Below are positions 24,201-33,860 of a stretch of DNA of 64,000 bases, piece after piece; positions within the stretch are counted from its first letter, which is position 1, and every line of letters starts with the position of its first letter. Below the pieces are notes generated by a model. The model did no database searches. It had not been told where the DNA came from and was given only the letters and a program-made list of their open reading frames with translations. Origin of the DNA: Mikania micrantha (Eukaryota; Streptophyta; Magnoliopsida; Asterales; Asteraceae); assembly GCA_009363875.1 (NCBI GenBank), contig CM018694.1, positions 28,033,415-28,097,414 of the forward strand. Reading direction: 5' to 3'. The position numbers and the translations under genes were made by a program.

Positions 24201-24389
24201 CAGAGCAACGGTAGCAGGATCCAGTATCTGTGTCGTGCTCGGACCTGGAGGTGGATTAAGTGGAAGAGGAGGAGGTGGAGGTGGAGGTGGAGGAGGTGGC
24301 GGTGGTGAATCCGCTGGTGATGGCGTTGACGAGTGTGGAGCCAAATCGTGCGGTGGTGGTAACAGAGGAGGTTGTCTTCGTGGCGGCAT
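21237..24389 (-). CDS. gag-pol: gag-protease-reverse transcriptase-RNase H of element C
   Basis: Open for about 1,050 codons; I place the start at the ATG of MPPRRQ (24389), which matches the MPPR starts of A and B; upstream codons are in frame but without homology. Order: Pro-rich N-terminus with 13 consecutive prolines from a GGT/GGA-type repeat, capsid core ('ALTWWNSQINARG', 'TEFCPKNELQKLE'), Cys/His segments, a last knuckle CYNCGEQGHFAKNF whose final Cys is Phe, protease ('LFDTGADQSF'), reverse transcriptase ('YGHYEFMVMPFGLTNAP', FIDDILIYS), RNase H ('VVYCDASHQGLGCVLMQ', 'FTDHKSLQHI'). It ends at TAG 21237-21239, inside 'ADALSRK', where family members have Leu. Integrase is therefore cut off. 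Confidence 0.92.
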   Translation of the reverse strand: MPPRRQPPLLPPPHDLAPHSSTPSPADSPPPPPPPPPPPPPLPLNPPPGPSTTQILDPATVALATLLSSQLTNQLKEVIPDMLNRIRNDSNNIGNSSGEASRNTGGSSHYSYKTFVGCKPASFSGTEGAVGLIQWIEKMETTLDISSCPEHHKVRYSAGSFNKRALTWWNSQINARGREEAMAMPWEEFKTLLRTEFCPKNELQKLEVELSNHVMRGADHMGYTTRYHKLVALVPDLVPTLEKRIDRYVCGQPACIQSLVVAANPITLESAVSLSGKLTDLMVASGTLKKEADSGKHKEDSSKKPHHHPKKKQKVIKNYTMATPLNQVAAAPQNPNRRPYTGTYPLCAKCQYHHAAHTPCKQRTGCGRKGHWVQHCRMTPNQAVNNAALALPPPTNQNNGGCYNCGEQGHFAKNFLKKAQQAVQAPRGRAFAIGAPAARQDLNVVTGTFLLHDFYASVLFDTGADQSFISTDFAFQLDSIEEQLDSPYIIEVANGKHITVSTVYRNCPLTFNGHTFTINLIQMELGSFNIIVGMDWLSSNRVEVICSEKLLRVPLPNDRVLEVRGDQAKRSVKSISCIRARKCLQKQCVAFLDHVVEEEKDKKKIQDVPVVKEYPEVFPEDLPGLPPARPVEFRIDLVPGATPIAKSPYRLAPSETQELSNQLQELLDKGFIRPSYSPWGAPVLFVKKKDGSFRMCIDYRELNKLTIKNRYPLPRIDDFFDQLQGAQYVSNIDLRSGYHQLRVQDEDSPKTAFRTRYGHYEFMVMPFGLTNAPAVFMDLMNRVCKPYLDQFVIVFIDDILIYSKSKTKHEQHLRKILELLKEEKLYAKFSKCEFWLREVQFLGHVVNSEGIHVDPTKIEAIKNWDTPKTPTEIRSFLGLAGYYRRFISNFSKIALPLTKLTQKSESFVWEQKQEDAFQTLKQKLCDAPILSLPEGCDDFVVYCDASHQGLGCVLMQRDKVIAYASRQLKVHEKNYTTHDLELGAAIFALKIWRHYLYGTKCTIFTDHKSLQHIFDQKELNMRQHRWVELLNDYDCVIKYHPGKANVVADA

Positions 24390-24543
24390 TCTGATCATAA
24401 CCAATAAAATTATCAGTTAGTGCAGTGATCGAATGCAGAAGACAATATGCAAACATAAATCCTATATTCTCTACATGAGGGTCCCTAGGTTATAGTCTAG
24501 GCCAAACCGTTTAAATAAGTGACTTATATTTCTCTATAACCAT

Positions 24544-24556
24544 GGCTCTGATACCA
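24544..24556 (-). promoter_or_regulatory. Primer binding site of element C (tRNA-Met)
   Basis: The minus strand reads TGGTATCAGAGCC, complementary to the 3' end of plant initiator tRNA-Met, three bases from the LTR. It primes minus-strand DNA synthesis. A duplicate is at 40565-40577. Confidence 0.9.
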
Positions 24557-24559
24557 ATC

Positions 24560-27500
24560 TGTCACACCCCGAGCTGGCAGGACGGATCGACTTCCTGTCG
24601 GGCGGAAGGTTCTCGAGGCGCGATATCGTGAATGATAATCGTAATATAATAGAATTACAAAGTTAAATTACATCAGTATCGTTCATAATTTAACAATGTA
24701 AATCTACCATCAACATCATAAATTTTCTATCTTGTATCTGCACAAGATATACAAAATATATTGTATAATGATGTTCCAAAAGTATGCTGGTCCAAAAACA
24801 CTAGGTCCTCTATCTGAAGTCCTAGTCCAAAAGGAATAACTTCTTAATTAACCTGTTCGTCACCTGAGAAGTCATGCAAAAAGATCAAGTCAACACATGG
24901 TTGGTGAGTTCATATTGTTTAGTATTTGAAAAAATTAGCTTTGAAAACCCTTTTTCGGCAAAAACCTTAACCTCATTAACATCACCTGTAACATCCAGTT
25001 CGGTATGCTTATATATAGGGCATACGAAAGGGTCGAGCCTACAACCCGCCCATACGCCATCCCACCACATACTAAACCGCATATGACATTGTTGTTAATG
25101 ATAATTAAGCATTTTTACCTACCATTCACTTCCATTCCACCATAGTTCTAACATACATGCAAAAACATTTGTAAATCCCTCGGGTAACAACCTTAATCTC
25201 ATTAACATCACATGTATTATCTTGATCGGTATGCTTATATATCAGGCATACGAAAGGGTCGAGCCTACAACCTGCCCAACCGCCATCCCACCACATACTA
25301 ACCCACATAGGACATTGTTGTTAATGATAATTAAGCATTTTTACCCCTACCATTAACCCGTTAGTTCTTCAGTTCTTTGTCCCTGTAAATACACTTTGAA
25401 ATCTCTAGCTAGGACATCTTTTGATATACAGGCTTTTATTGTTCTTTAGACCATCCATAGTTCGTATAGTTCTTTAGTTCTTTGACACATGTTATCTTTG
25501 AGCATTTCCCAGAGGTTCCTCTAAACAGTTAGGGAATACTGTAAATATCATCAAACATGCGTCTCATATTCGATCAGTCTAGCTAGGACATCTTTCAAAC
25601 CTGAGAATGGCACATGTTATCTTTGATATTTCCCAGTCAGACCCTTAAAATAGTTCTTTTGTACATAGTTCTTTGAAATAGATCGTTAGTTCTTTGACAA
25701 CACAACACCAAAAATAGTACTTTGATTAGACCGTTAGTTCTTTGAAATTAGAGCTTTGAAATAGTTCTTTGTTTAAGATCTTTAGTCCTTTGAAAATAGA
25801 TATTTGAAAATAGTTCTTTGACATGAAATAGTTATTTAGTCATAATGAATAAATAATTTATTTTGCATTCCTGTATATTGCATACCTAACCAGAATCTAG
25901 GTTAACAATTATACGAACAAACATATGTTAAGTAAAAGCATTCAAGTAAATATAATCTTGCGAAAATAATTTACACATGCTTCTCAGCCCCGCGTTTGAA
26001 AACAAAAACGTTTAGAAAATGGGCAATGAACTCACCTGTGTTGCTGTGCAAATGATTTATCACAAAATGCGCGCTCGTTGTTTGTAGACTAAGTATCTTC
26101 AGTTCCTGGGTTGTTTTAAAAGAATTCGAATACGATAAGTATACGTATTAGTCGTCGTATCTAAGATTTGGTCTCGGTGTGCAACTAAGTGTCCTATGTA
26201 CTAATGTGCTTCTAAGATTTCGTCTAACTGGTTTAAATCATTATCCGTTAATACCCATTATCCCACAATAAATCATTACAAGTTCTTAATTAACATGTTC
26301 AAAATTTAATTTACTTTAACATCATTTATTTAAATTTAATAACATTCACAAAACATTTTCTTTTATTACAACATAATTAAATTAATTGAAATAACCATTA
26401 ACATTTGAGGGGCTTAGGTTTGGCCCATTGCTAGTCTTTGAGTGTCAAATGATCACAACTCAAAATCCTTGAATAGTATGACATAGATAACTAAATCGTC
26501 TAGGTTAGTTATCCATATTAATACTTTTCCTAAAGTTTAAGCGTTAATAATTAAATCAACACTCACTTTTAGATCGTTGTTTTGTTTCTACATGATTTGA
26601 AATAAATGTCCATGTGTTTTAAACCCACTATATGGATGTTAACAACTCATGTTGAGTTGTTAGGATGTTTTATGGAAAACCGTTATTATTGACATCCTAA
26701 TCCATAATTACTTCAATTGTCTTTTATCCTTAAAATGACATTAGTAGGCTTCTCATTCAAATACCCTACTTCCCATGCATGGTTTACCTACTCATCCCAC
26801 GCACACACATGTATGCAGCCCCCTACCCTAGGTTCGCTGCTAATGCATTAGTTTTCCCCTTGGTTAGACAGACAAGATTCGGCTTCTAATAAGGTTCGGT
26901 TAGGTCAAGGGTTCGGCCAAAAGTTTGGTTCGTTGATCCAGGTTCGGCCATCCTAGGTTTGCTGCTCGCTGGTTCGTAGGCCGAGGGTTAGCCCAGACCA
27001 TAGGAGGTTCGGCCGAGGTTCGGGCATGTATACAGGTTCGTGGCCAGCTGTTTCTTTCAAGGGTTCGGCCAAGGTAGCTTTGGCTATCTCATGCAGCTCA
27101 GCTCAGCTAGGGTTCGGCCCCCTTGAAAGGTTCGGCCAGCTGCACAAGGTTCGCCTCATTGAACCTTAACACGAACCACAGCCCTCCTCGTCTTCATTGG
27201 AACCCACCTGTTGCAGGTTAGTATATAGAACTCCCTAGTTGTTTGCAGGTGTTTATCCTCAAGTTCTTAGACGTTTAGATCGGCTAAGACAAAGGTAACT
27301 AAAGAAGTGTTGTTTCAGCCCAAAACCGAATTTTTAACGAGAGATTTACCTTGAAAATGATGGATGAAAACTTAGATTCCTTATACTTTCGTGATCTACG
27401 TGATGTGGTGGTCGTTGTGGCACCAAGAACTCTTGAATCCAATGAGAAACCACCAAGAAATCTTAGAGAGAAGTTAGTGAGAGAGATTTTAGAGAGAGAG

Positions 27501-28239
27501 GGAAACAAAAATTATGAGAGGGAAATGGTAGGTGAGGGTGGTTGTGGGAGTAAATGCTTCATTAAATGACCTTAGAAATACCCGGTAGGTTCGGTCTCGT
27601 TCGGTTTCGCGTAAAATGTCTTTTCCTAGTAGTTTTCGTAACGAAACTGTTCGGTTTTAAAGTAAGGTTTATAAAATTATTTTAGGTGGTTATTCCTAGT
27701 AAATTAACTAAATATCTTCCCTTTATTCTAAATTTTCAGAAATATTAAATTTACTGTTTAAAATCGAATCGTACAGTCATCGCACGTATTCGTTCGAATT
27801 GTCACCTGTACGAACACGACGATAACTATGCTTTTCAATATTGTTTTCTAATTATCGGATATCATTCAGAACGTTAAACTTTCAGATTTATTCATACAGA
27901 TCGTCACCTATACGAATAATTCGTCGATTTAGCATTCACGTAACGACATCCGTGTTGTTTTGTTCTGTAAGGACGCACATATGTTTATACATAATAAATC
28001 CTAACAAATAATCACATGATGGTTCTGTGTTGTCAGATAATTATTTGACTGATGAACCATGTTTTCTGAGTTTTGTTTCTCTGAAATGATTCTGAATTCG
28101 CTGTTTGATAGCATGAAATGATAATGACATATGATATTGAACATGACATACAATGAAAAGCATATAGTTCGTACCTGATTACTGTTCATGTTACTGTTTG
28201 AGGTCACTGTTCCGGTACGGTTCCGGCACTGATGTTACA
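24560..28239 (-). repeat. 5' LTR of element C (3,680 bases)
   Basis: Starts 'tgtcacaccccgagctggca' and ends 'gatgttaca' before CTAAC. It aligns with 15632-19683 apart from several deletions and scattered substitutions (six within the first 60 bases). It is far closer to the tandem copy at 40581-44259 than to its own partner LTR. Confidence 0.92.
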
Positions 28240-28244
28240 CTAAC
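28240..28244. repeat. Target site duplication CTAAC, right of element C
   Basis: Matches 15627-15631. The same CTAAC also follows the duplicated LTR copy at 44260-44264. Confidence 0.9.
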
Positions 28245-28559
28245 AATGTGCTCAAAGGTGAATTTGAGGAGGAAAAGTTGTAAACTAAAACAAAAAGAAA
28301 CAGAAAGTTAAGGGACTGGTATTGCCAAACCTCAAATCTTTCTTCCCTTTCCCACAAATCGCTCGTTCGAACCCATATAACAAGGTTCAACTCAAGAATC
28401 AAATAAATTACAAATATAAATAGAAATTAAAAACCGGTACATGTATCTTTATCAATCACAAACTAAATCACAACAACAATTCTTAAATTTGATTACAATT
28501 AACTAGTATCACAACTAATCTATAGCTGTGAACAATGGAAATCAAATTCGACTAATAAA

Positions 28560-28850
28560 TAAACAATTGAACAAAATAAAACATATCTTCATCCTTGTGA
28601 CAACAATATAAGGCGAACGAAGCCGTAAACAACTTCTAAGGTTCCTGAAATCGAAAAAACGAAATTAGGCTCAACAACGACTGTCAATGATCAAAATCTC
28701 TTGATTCATTAGAAAATTAGGTAATTTCTTACATCAACAAACTCTCATACATTCCAAGACCATTAGCCCCATGGTTATAGAGGCTCATAATCTGTAATTC
28801 AGACAAATCAGATCAAATCCTCGGTTAGGGTTTATCGAGGAAGGAATTGA
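28560..28850 (-). other. Possible 5' end of a host gene (weak candidate)
   Basis: On the minus strand, AAACCCTAAC (28833-28824), frequent in 5' regions of plant housekeeping genes, is followed 36 bases on by an ATG (28788) opening MSLYNHGANGLGMYESLL, then a GTAAG donor at 28732. An acceptor CAG at 28645-28647 reopens a frame for about 40 codons. I do not recognise the peptide, and 56 bases of exon is little evidence. It could be a captured or truncated gene piece, or chance. Confidence 0.2.
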
Positions 28851-29607
28851 TTTAAACTATTGATTAACTATTATTTAGCAGACATTTAATTTAAAGTTTT
28901 TTTTGGTAAATATTAGTAACAATACTTTTTGACATAAACAATAATATTTTCATTTTTAATAAAATAAAGAATATTATAAGAAATAAATAGGTAGAGTGTA
29001 TAATATTAATATTCTATTATTATTATTATTATTATGATTTATTTGACATAATTTGTAAAGGAATATTATGTAAAATTTTCCAAAAATACTATTCAAAATC
29101 CTAGACCCATGCATTATCAATTTTAGGCAAATCATTTAGCAATCTATAGAATGCCATAGTCTTAGGACACTGAATTTGAACTTTTAGGAATATCCAACTC
29201 ATTATGTTCTTCCTATAAACTTTAGGTTGACGTGTGCCTTTTGACTTAACTTTATCAAGCATTTGGACTAGCTTAGCAAACAATTCATACTCCTTCTTTT
29301 ACCTTTCATACTTTTTGGGATGTTACATATGTTTACTCAAAACCATGTTTATATTCAAAACCATTCGATGCAAGCATTTTAGTCTATTTAGTTAGAATCA
29401 TAATTATGTGCATACTTGCTTGTTGAAAATCTGTGATTCATATTCATGAGTTTATTTAATTGCAAACAAGGTTGATATACTAGATATTATGCTAGTATTG
29501 AAACTTGTTTGAGAGACAATTATATATTGCAAACTTAGTTAAAGTATTAGTTTTATACTATTACTGAAACTGGCTTGAGAGACACTTATCTATTGCAAAC
29601 TTGTGTT

Positions 29608-29612
29608 TTACA
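29608..29612. repeat. Target site duplication TTACA, left of element B
   Basis: Identical to 40032-40036. The unoccupied site is preserved once, at 45629-45633, in the tandem copy. Confidence 0.97.
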
Positions 29613-30208
29613 TGTGACATCCGTCAATTTTCAAATTTGACTTATTAACACCGTTAATGTATTTAACGTTGGCTATGTCGGAGATATTCAGAAATGTAAT
29701 AATTTAAATGTTTATTCTCGTTTAAAATTTAGCAACATTTATCTATTTATATATAGTCTTGCAATTGGTAATTCTCGTAATTACGCGGAACAATCAGAAA
29801 CGAAAGGTATCTGTGTTTAGCCGAATAAGACAAACGCAATATATCATATATCATTTATTATTATTATTATTATTAATTGCTAAAATTTATGTATTTTAGT
29901 AAGTTCTAATATCTTGATAATTTACGAATAAAAATCGTTTGTAAAATAATTACCCGGTACAAGATTTAAACACCGTAATACTCAGATTATACCAGTTTTA
30001 ATCTATAAATAACCAACAAGGAACAAGACAACCATCTAAATAATAAAAATAAATAAATAAACTATCTCCATACTCAACCATCAAATCCATCTTTTATTTA
30101 CCCACACTTACACTCCACCATCATTCATTTTCATTCAACTATGACAACACTCAACCATCATATCACTCAACCATCAAGATCATGCATGGACCTTCCTCTC
30201 CTTGAGCA

Positions 30209-30218
30209 CTATAAATAG
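30209..30218 (+). promoter_or_regulatory. TATA box of element B 5' LTR
   Basis: CTATAAATAG, a near-consensus plant TATA box, followed by 'gagtgagatgtcacc' and a pyrimidine-rich region. It is repeated at 37995-38004 in the 3' LTR. Transcription would start about 30 bases downstream, near 30240. Confidence 0.65.
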
Positions 30219-30779
30219 GAGTGAGATGTCACCACAAAAATTCACACCACCCACTTACAACATCACTACTTCTATAGTTTTTCTTCATTGTGATCATCCT
30301 CCATATTATTTTCATCTTTCAAGGAAGAGAAAACAAGCTAATTTTTCTCAAGTATTATTTTCTTCCATCATCTTCTAAGGTATATTATCCATTTTATTTT
30401 AGATTTACTCATGGATGAGTGTATGTATGCATGCATGTATACGTATATATACATATATAAATCCAAGTTTGGAATAATCTACAAACCCTAGCTGAGGCCA
30501 AGGAATGATTTCACATTCTTAGTCCCATTACATGGACGTTTGGTGATTTAAAGCTAGGTGAAACTTTTATTAAGTAATAATCTTGGATTCCAAAATTCTG
30601 GCAGAATGTTGTCATGGCTTCAACAAGTCATAAAATAGTCATAACAACTCCAAATGGAACAAACTAAAATTCCATGACTAAGTTCATTGTGTTAGCTTTC
30701 CATGAACTACTTATTCAGCTCTAACTCGACCAAATGGTTCCACAAACAGCCTTCACAAGATTAGTGCGCGGATTTGTAC

Positions 30780-31150
30780 CCCCTGATTTGTGCTACTGTT
30801 TTGACCTACTTAAGGTCCGAATCATGAAAACTTTTCTAAATGAAAGTTGTTCATAATATGTTAAAATGGTAGACTGGAGAGTTTCATAATTTAACTCAAA
30901 GTTTTACTATGTCAAAAATAAACCCGAACTCACTGGAGTAAATCTGTCAAAACAGAAACTTTAAGGACATATACTTGTGTGACTGTTTTGACCCATTTAC
31001 AAGCAAAATAACGAAAAGTTTTCTAAATGAAAGTTGTTCAAAACACCTTAAAATAGTCTACTGTGAAGTTTCATAATTTTATTCAAACTACTCCTATTTT
31101 TAAAGTTCATCCGAACAAGCCGGACAGAATCTGACCAAAAGCAGTTTTAT
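30780..31150 (+). repeat. 187-base imperfect tandem duplication in element B leader
   Basis: 'actgttttgacc' at 30795 and 30982, 'ttttctaaatgaaagttgtt' at 30832 and 31019, and 'gtttcataatttta/attca' later show two divergent units in register. The 3' LTR has the same pair (about 38580-38940). The units differ a lot, so the duplication predates this insertion. Confidence 0.7.
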
Positions 31151-32249
31151 AAACTTTGACATCTTTACATAAATATTAATCATTTTCACATATATAAATG
31201 TATATATATTTTATATACACACTTTAATGATGTGATATAATATATATACTTGTATATATTTATATAAGTAGATTTAATTTATGGGTTTTGAAGTTGTTAA
31301 GCAAAATGGTAATTTTCCAAAATGCGTCGTTATAATGACGGAATTTTTATAAAATCCAACACTTAGTAATTTCAAGGCATTATAAAATTATATCTCATGT
31401 ATAAGTTAGGACATTATTGTTTTAATAAAATCTCGACAAATAGAACACAAGCACCATCACATAAACTATAGTAGGTCCACAAACTCAATGGAAACTCATT
31501 ATGTTATAGGAACCGAGTTATAAGTCTCCACATAAACGACAATCAAGAAGTCAATCATCAATCATACTATGTGAGTTACATAGCCCCTTTTCTTTTACCT
31601 TTGCTTACAAAATCATCGGGGCTGGAACATGTTTATCTTTGAACTATTTTCTAGCAATTCAAACTTGTATCTATGTGGATTTGAGCTATATGTCCCAAAC
31701 TACCATCTTAACTATACTTAACTTGTGCATTGATCATTAACTTGTGATAGCCAAACTGTTGTGATGATAGATCTATTGAACTGACCACTCCACCCAGCCG
31801 GTGATCACACGGTACTTAACTATTTTGAGGGTAGTATGGAGTACTATGCCTAACTAGGTTAACTAAGGTTTGATCTGCAATAGTTACATGTGTATTGTTT
31901 CCACATATTGCCTTATATCACTATGTTACATATGAATTGCAAATCTTATCTTTTCGAACTGTTAACTTTTGGTGTCAAAACCTATGTTCTCACCAACTAT
32001 TTATAGTTGACATTTGAATCTAAACATGTTTCAGGTACAAACTAGTGAAGCTATGAGGATCATGTAGGGCTTTTGGACTTAGAATAAACTTTGAACTATG
32101 AGCTTGTTTATGTTATGTTTTGAACTACTTGTATGACTCTTAAATTTGGAATGTAATAAATTTTATAACTTTAATAGTTGATCATGAGCTTTTGAACAGT
32201 CGCCGTCACGCCCCGACGTTATTCCGCCGTCGGTTGGGGTGTGACAGAT

Positions 32250-32262
32250 TGGTATCAGAGCC
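32250..32262 (+). promoter_or_regulatory. Primer binding site of element B (tRNA-Met)
   Basis: TGGTATCAGAGCC, three bases after the 5' LTR, complementary to the 3' end of initiator tRNA-Met. Confidence 0.93.
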
Positions 32263-32799
32263 ATGGTTATAGGGATTTAGGTTATTAGACATGACCTAGA
32301 CTATAACCTAAGTTAGCTTAGGATCTTACGTGCGACTTATCTACACCTTATTTCTATCTGCATCCCTATTTTTCATCCTCATCATTAACTACTCTTAGGA
32401 AATCCTTAAACCCTCAAAAATCAATTGTTTTTAGACTATACGTCTATTCTGTGTGAAAATCTCGTCAAAGTCTTCGAGTTTTAAATAATAATTATAGACA
32501 CATGCAATCTGGAAGGGTGATTACCTGTATCTTGGGGGTTCTGTCTAGGAAAGTGTTTCGTATAAATCCTAATCAACCGTTGGACCTGTTACACTTTCCT
32601 GGGAACTCTTGGGGTGAGTAGTCACTTATAGGCTAAAGCATGTCTCTTACAATTGTTAGAAAAACTTGAAGCAACTTTGATTAGTCCATGTGATCATCTG
32701 TTGGTTACACCCTATATGTTTTAAAATTTTCTCTTATATTATGAAATACTCTTATGAATATTTCATATTCATCCTTTCCATGGTTTTATATTCTATAGA

Positions 32800-33827
32800 A
32801 TGCCTCCCCGTCTCCAGATTCCTCGTCGTCAGATTCCTCGTCGTCCGAGAGGTCAAAGACTTGCCCAACTCATAGCCCAACAAATGGCTGCTGCTTTACC
32901 GAATCTTGTAACCCAACTCAACGCTGCAGCCCATAACGGCATGATGAAAATGGTAATGGCGGGAATGGTGGCAATCACACTTGCACCTTTAAACACTTCA
33001 ACTCTTGCAACCCCACTACATTCAATGGTACAGAAGGAGCCACTGGTCTTTTACAGTGGTTCGAAAGTATCGAGAACACCTTCCTCAATAGTGGTTGCCC
33101 TGAGAATCTTCGGGTACAATATGGTACAAGTGTTTTTCAAAAGAGGGCACTAACTTGGTGGAACGGTGAAAAACGTAACCGCGGTGTGGATGTTGCTATG
33201 GCACTACCTTGGGCCGATGTCAAACAACTTATGACCGAAGAATTTTGCCCAAGAAACGAAATGAAGAAGCTCGAGGAAGAGTTTTGGAATCTTACCCAAG
33301 ACAGTGGTGAAAATCTTGCATACACGAACCGATTTCATGAGCTTAGTCTGCTTGTACCTCATATGGTCACTCCTTTATCAAGGGCCATAGAGAAGTACAT
33401 TGGTGGACTACCAATGACAATCCAAGATACTGTGCTGGGCAGAAATCCTACAACTCTTGAGGATGCTATCAGACTTGCTGCAACGTTAACTGATAATCAT
33501 GTCAAGGATGGTACCCTAACCAGGAAAGGAATCAAGAAAACTACCACTAAACCTACTATAGGTGAATCATCCAAAACCAACCCGACTGAATCCTCATCCA
33601 AGAACAAGAAGCGTAAAGCCAAAAACTATGCTGTAGTAACCCCTGCTACACCAGTAAATCAAATGCCTGCTCAGGTTACCAACCTTCCCAAGAAACAATA
33701 CGTCGGTAATCAGCCTCTTTGCAACACATGCAGACTCCATCATCCAGCCAACGTGCCGTGTCGTATCTGTACCAACTGTGGGCGATATGGACACTTGGTA
33801 ACCACTTGCAGAACCACCAGGCCTTAG
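32800..33827 (+). pseudogene. gag: gag of element B (frameshift and premature stop)
   Basis: Starts at the ATG of MPPRLQIP (32800). The first 45 or so codons are in one frame; near 32940 the homologous frame moves by one base and then continues without a break through 'HTCTFKHFNSCNPTTFNG', 'KRALTWWNGEKRNRG' and 'TEEFCPRNEMKKLEEEFW' to a first zinc knuckle, CTNCGRYGHLVTTC. TAG at 33825-33827 then interrupts a frame that is otherwise continuous with the pol frame at 33861. Relatives of this group usually have one gag-pol frame, so both changes look like lesions. Confidence 0.9.
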
Positions 33828-33860
33828 TTCAACAACCAACTTAACCAAGCCAACCAAGCC

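Larger units (their letters stand above)
15632..28239 (-). mobile_element. Element C: complete Ty3/gypsy chromovirus, TSD CTAAC
   Basis: A 12.6 kb minus-strand element with LTRs at 15632-19683 and 24560-28239, flanked by the direct repeat CTAAC (15627-15631 and 28240-28244). Termini are TGT...ACA. Internal order on the minus strand: tRNA-Met primer site, gag, protease, reverse transcriptase, RNase H, integrase with chromodomain, polypurine tract. The chromodomain, the primer site and the large LTRs fit the Tekay/Del group. Three stops and one frameshift in pol make it non-autonomous. Its LTRs differ by several large indels, so it is the oldest complete element here. Confidence 0.93.
28240..29612. 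other. Non-TE-like flank between elements C and B
   Basis: No retroelement homology recognised. The first 600 bases have moderate composition and, on the minus strand, show a telo-box-like AAACCCTAAC (28824-28833), an ATG at 28788, a GTAAG donor (28732) and a TTTCAG acceptor (28645-28650). From 28900 the DNA is AT-rich, with an (ATT)n tract near 29015 and a 60-codon minus frame (29101-29283) beginning at a non-ATG codon, with no recognised relative. Direct repeats around 'gagagac..ttat.tattgcaaactt' lie at 29510-29604. The same DNA is repeated at 44260-45633. Confidence 0.5.
29613..32246 (+). repeat. 5' LTR of element B (2,634 bases)
   Basis: Runs from 'tgtgacatccgtc' to 'ggttggggtgtgaca'. 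A TATA box at 30209-30218 gives a U3 of about 600 bases and an unusually long R-U5 of about 2 kb. That leader holds a 187-base imperfect tandem duplication (30795 and 30982) and 'gccccttttcttttacctt' (31581), the counterpart of a motif in the minus-strand LTRs. Confidence 0.96.

Noticed and set aside
21954..24420. Plus-strand open frames opposite element C gag-pol (for example the Gly-rich one at 24235-24420)
   Set aside because: They are antisense shadows of the coding strand; the poly-Gly run is the complement of the poly-Pro codons.
29101..29283. 60-codon minus frame, duplicated at 45122-45304, as a small gene
   Set aside because: It begins at a non-ATG codon, is short, unrecognised, and its conservation follows from the segmental duplication.
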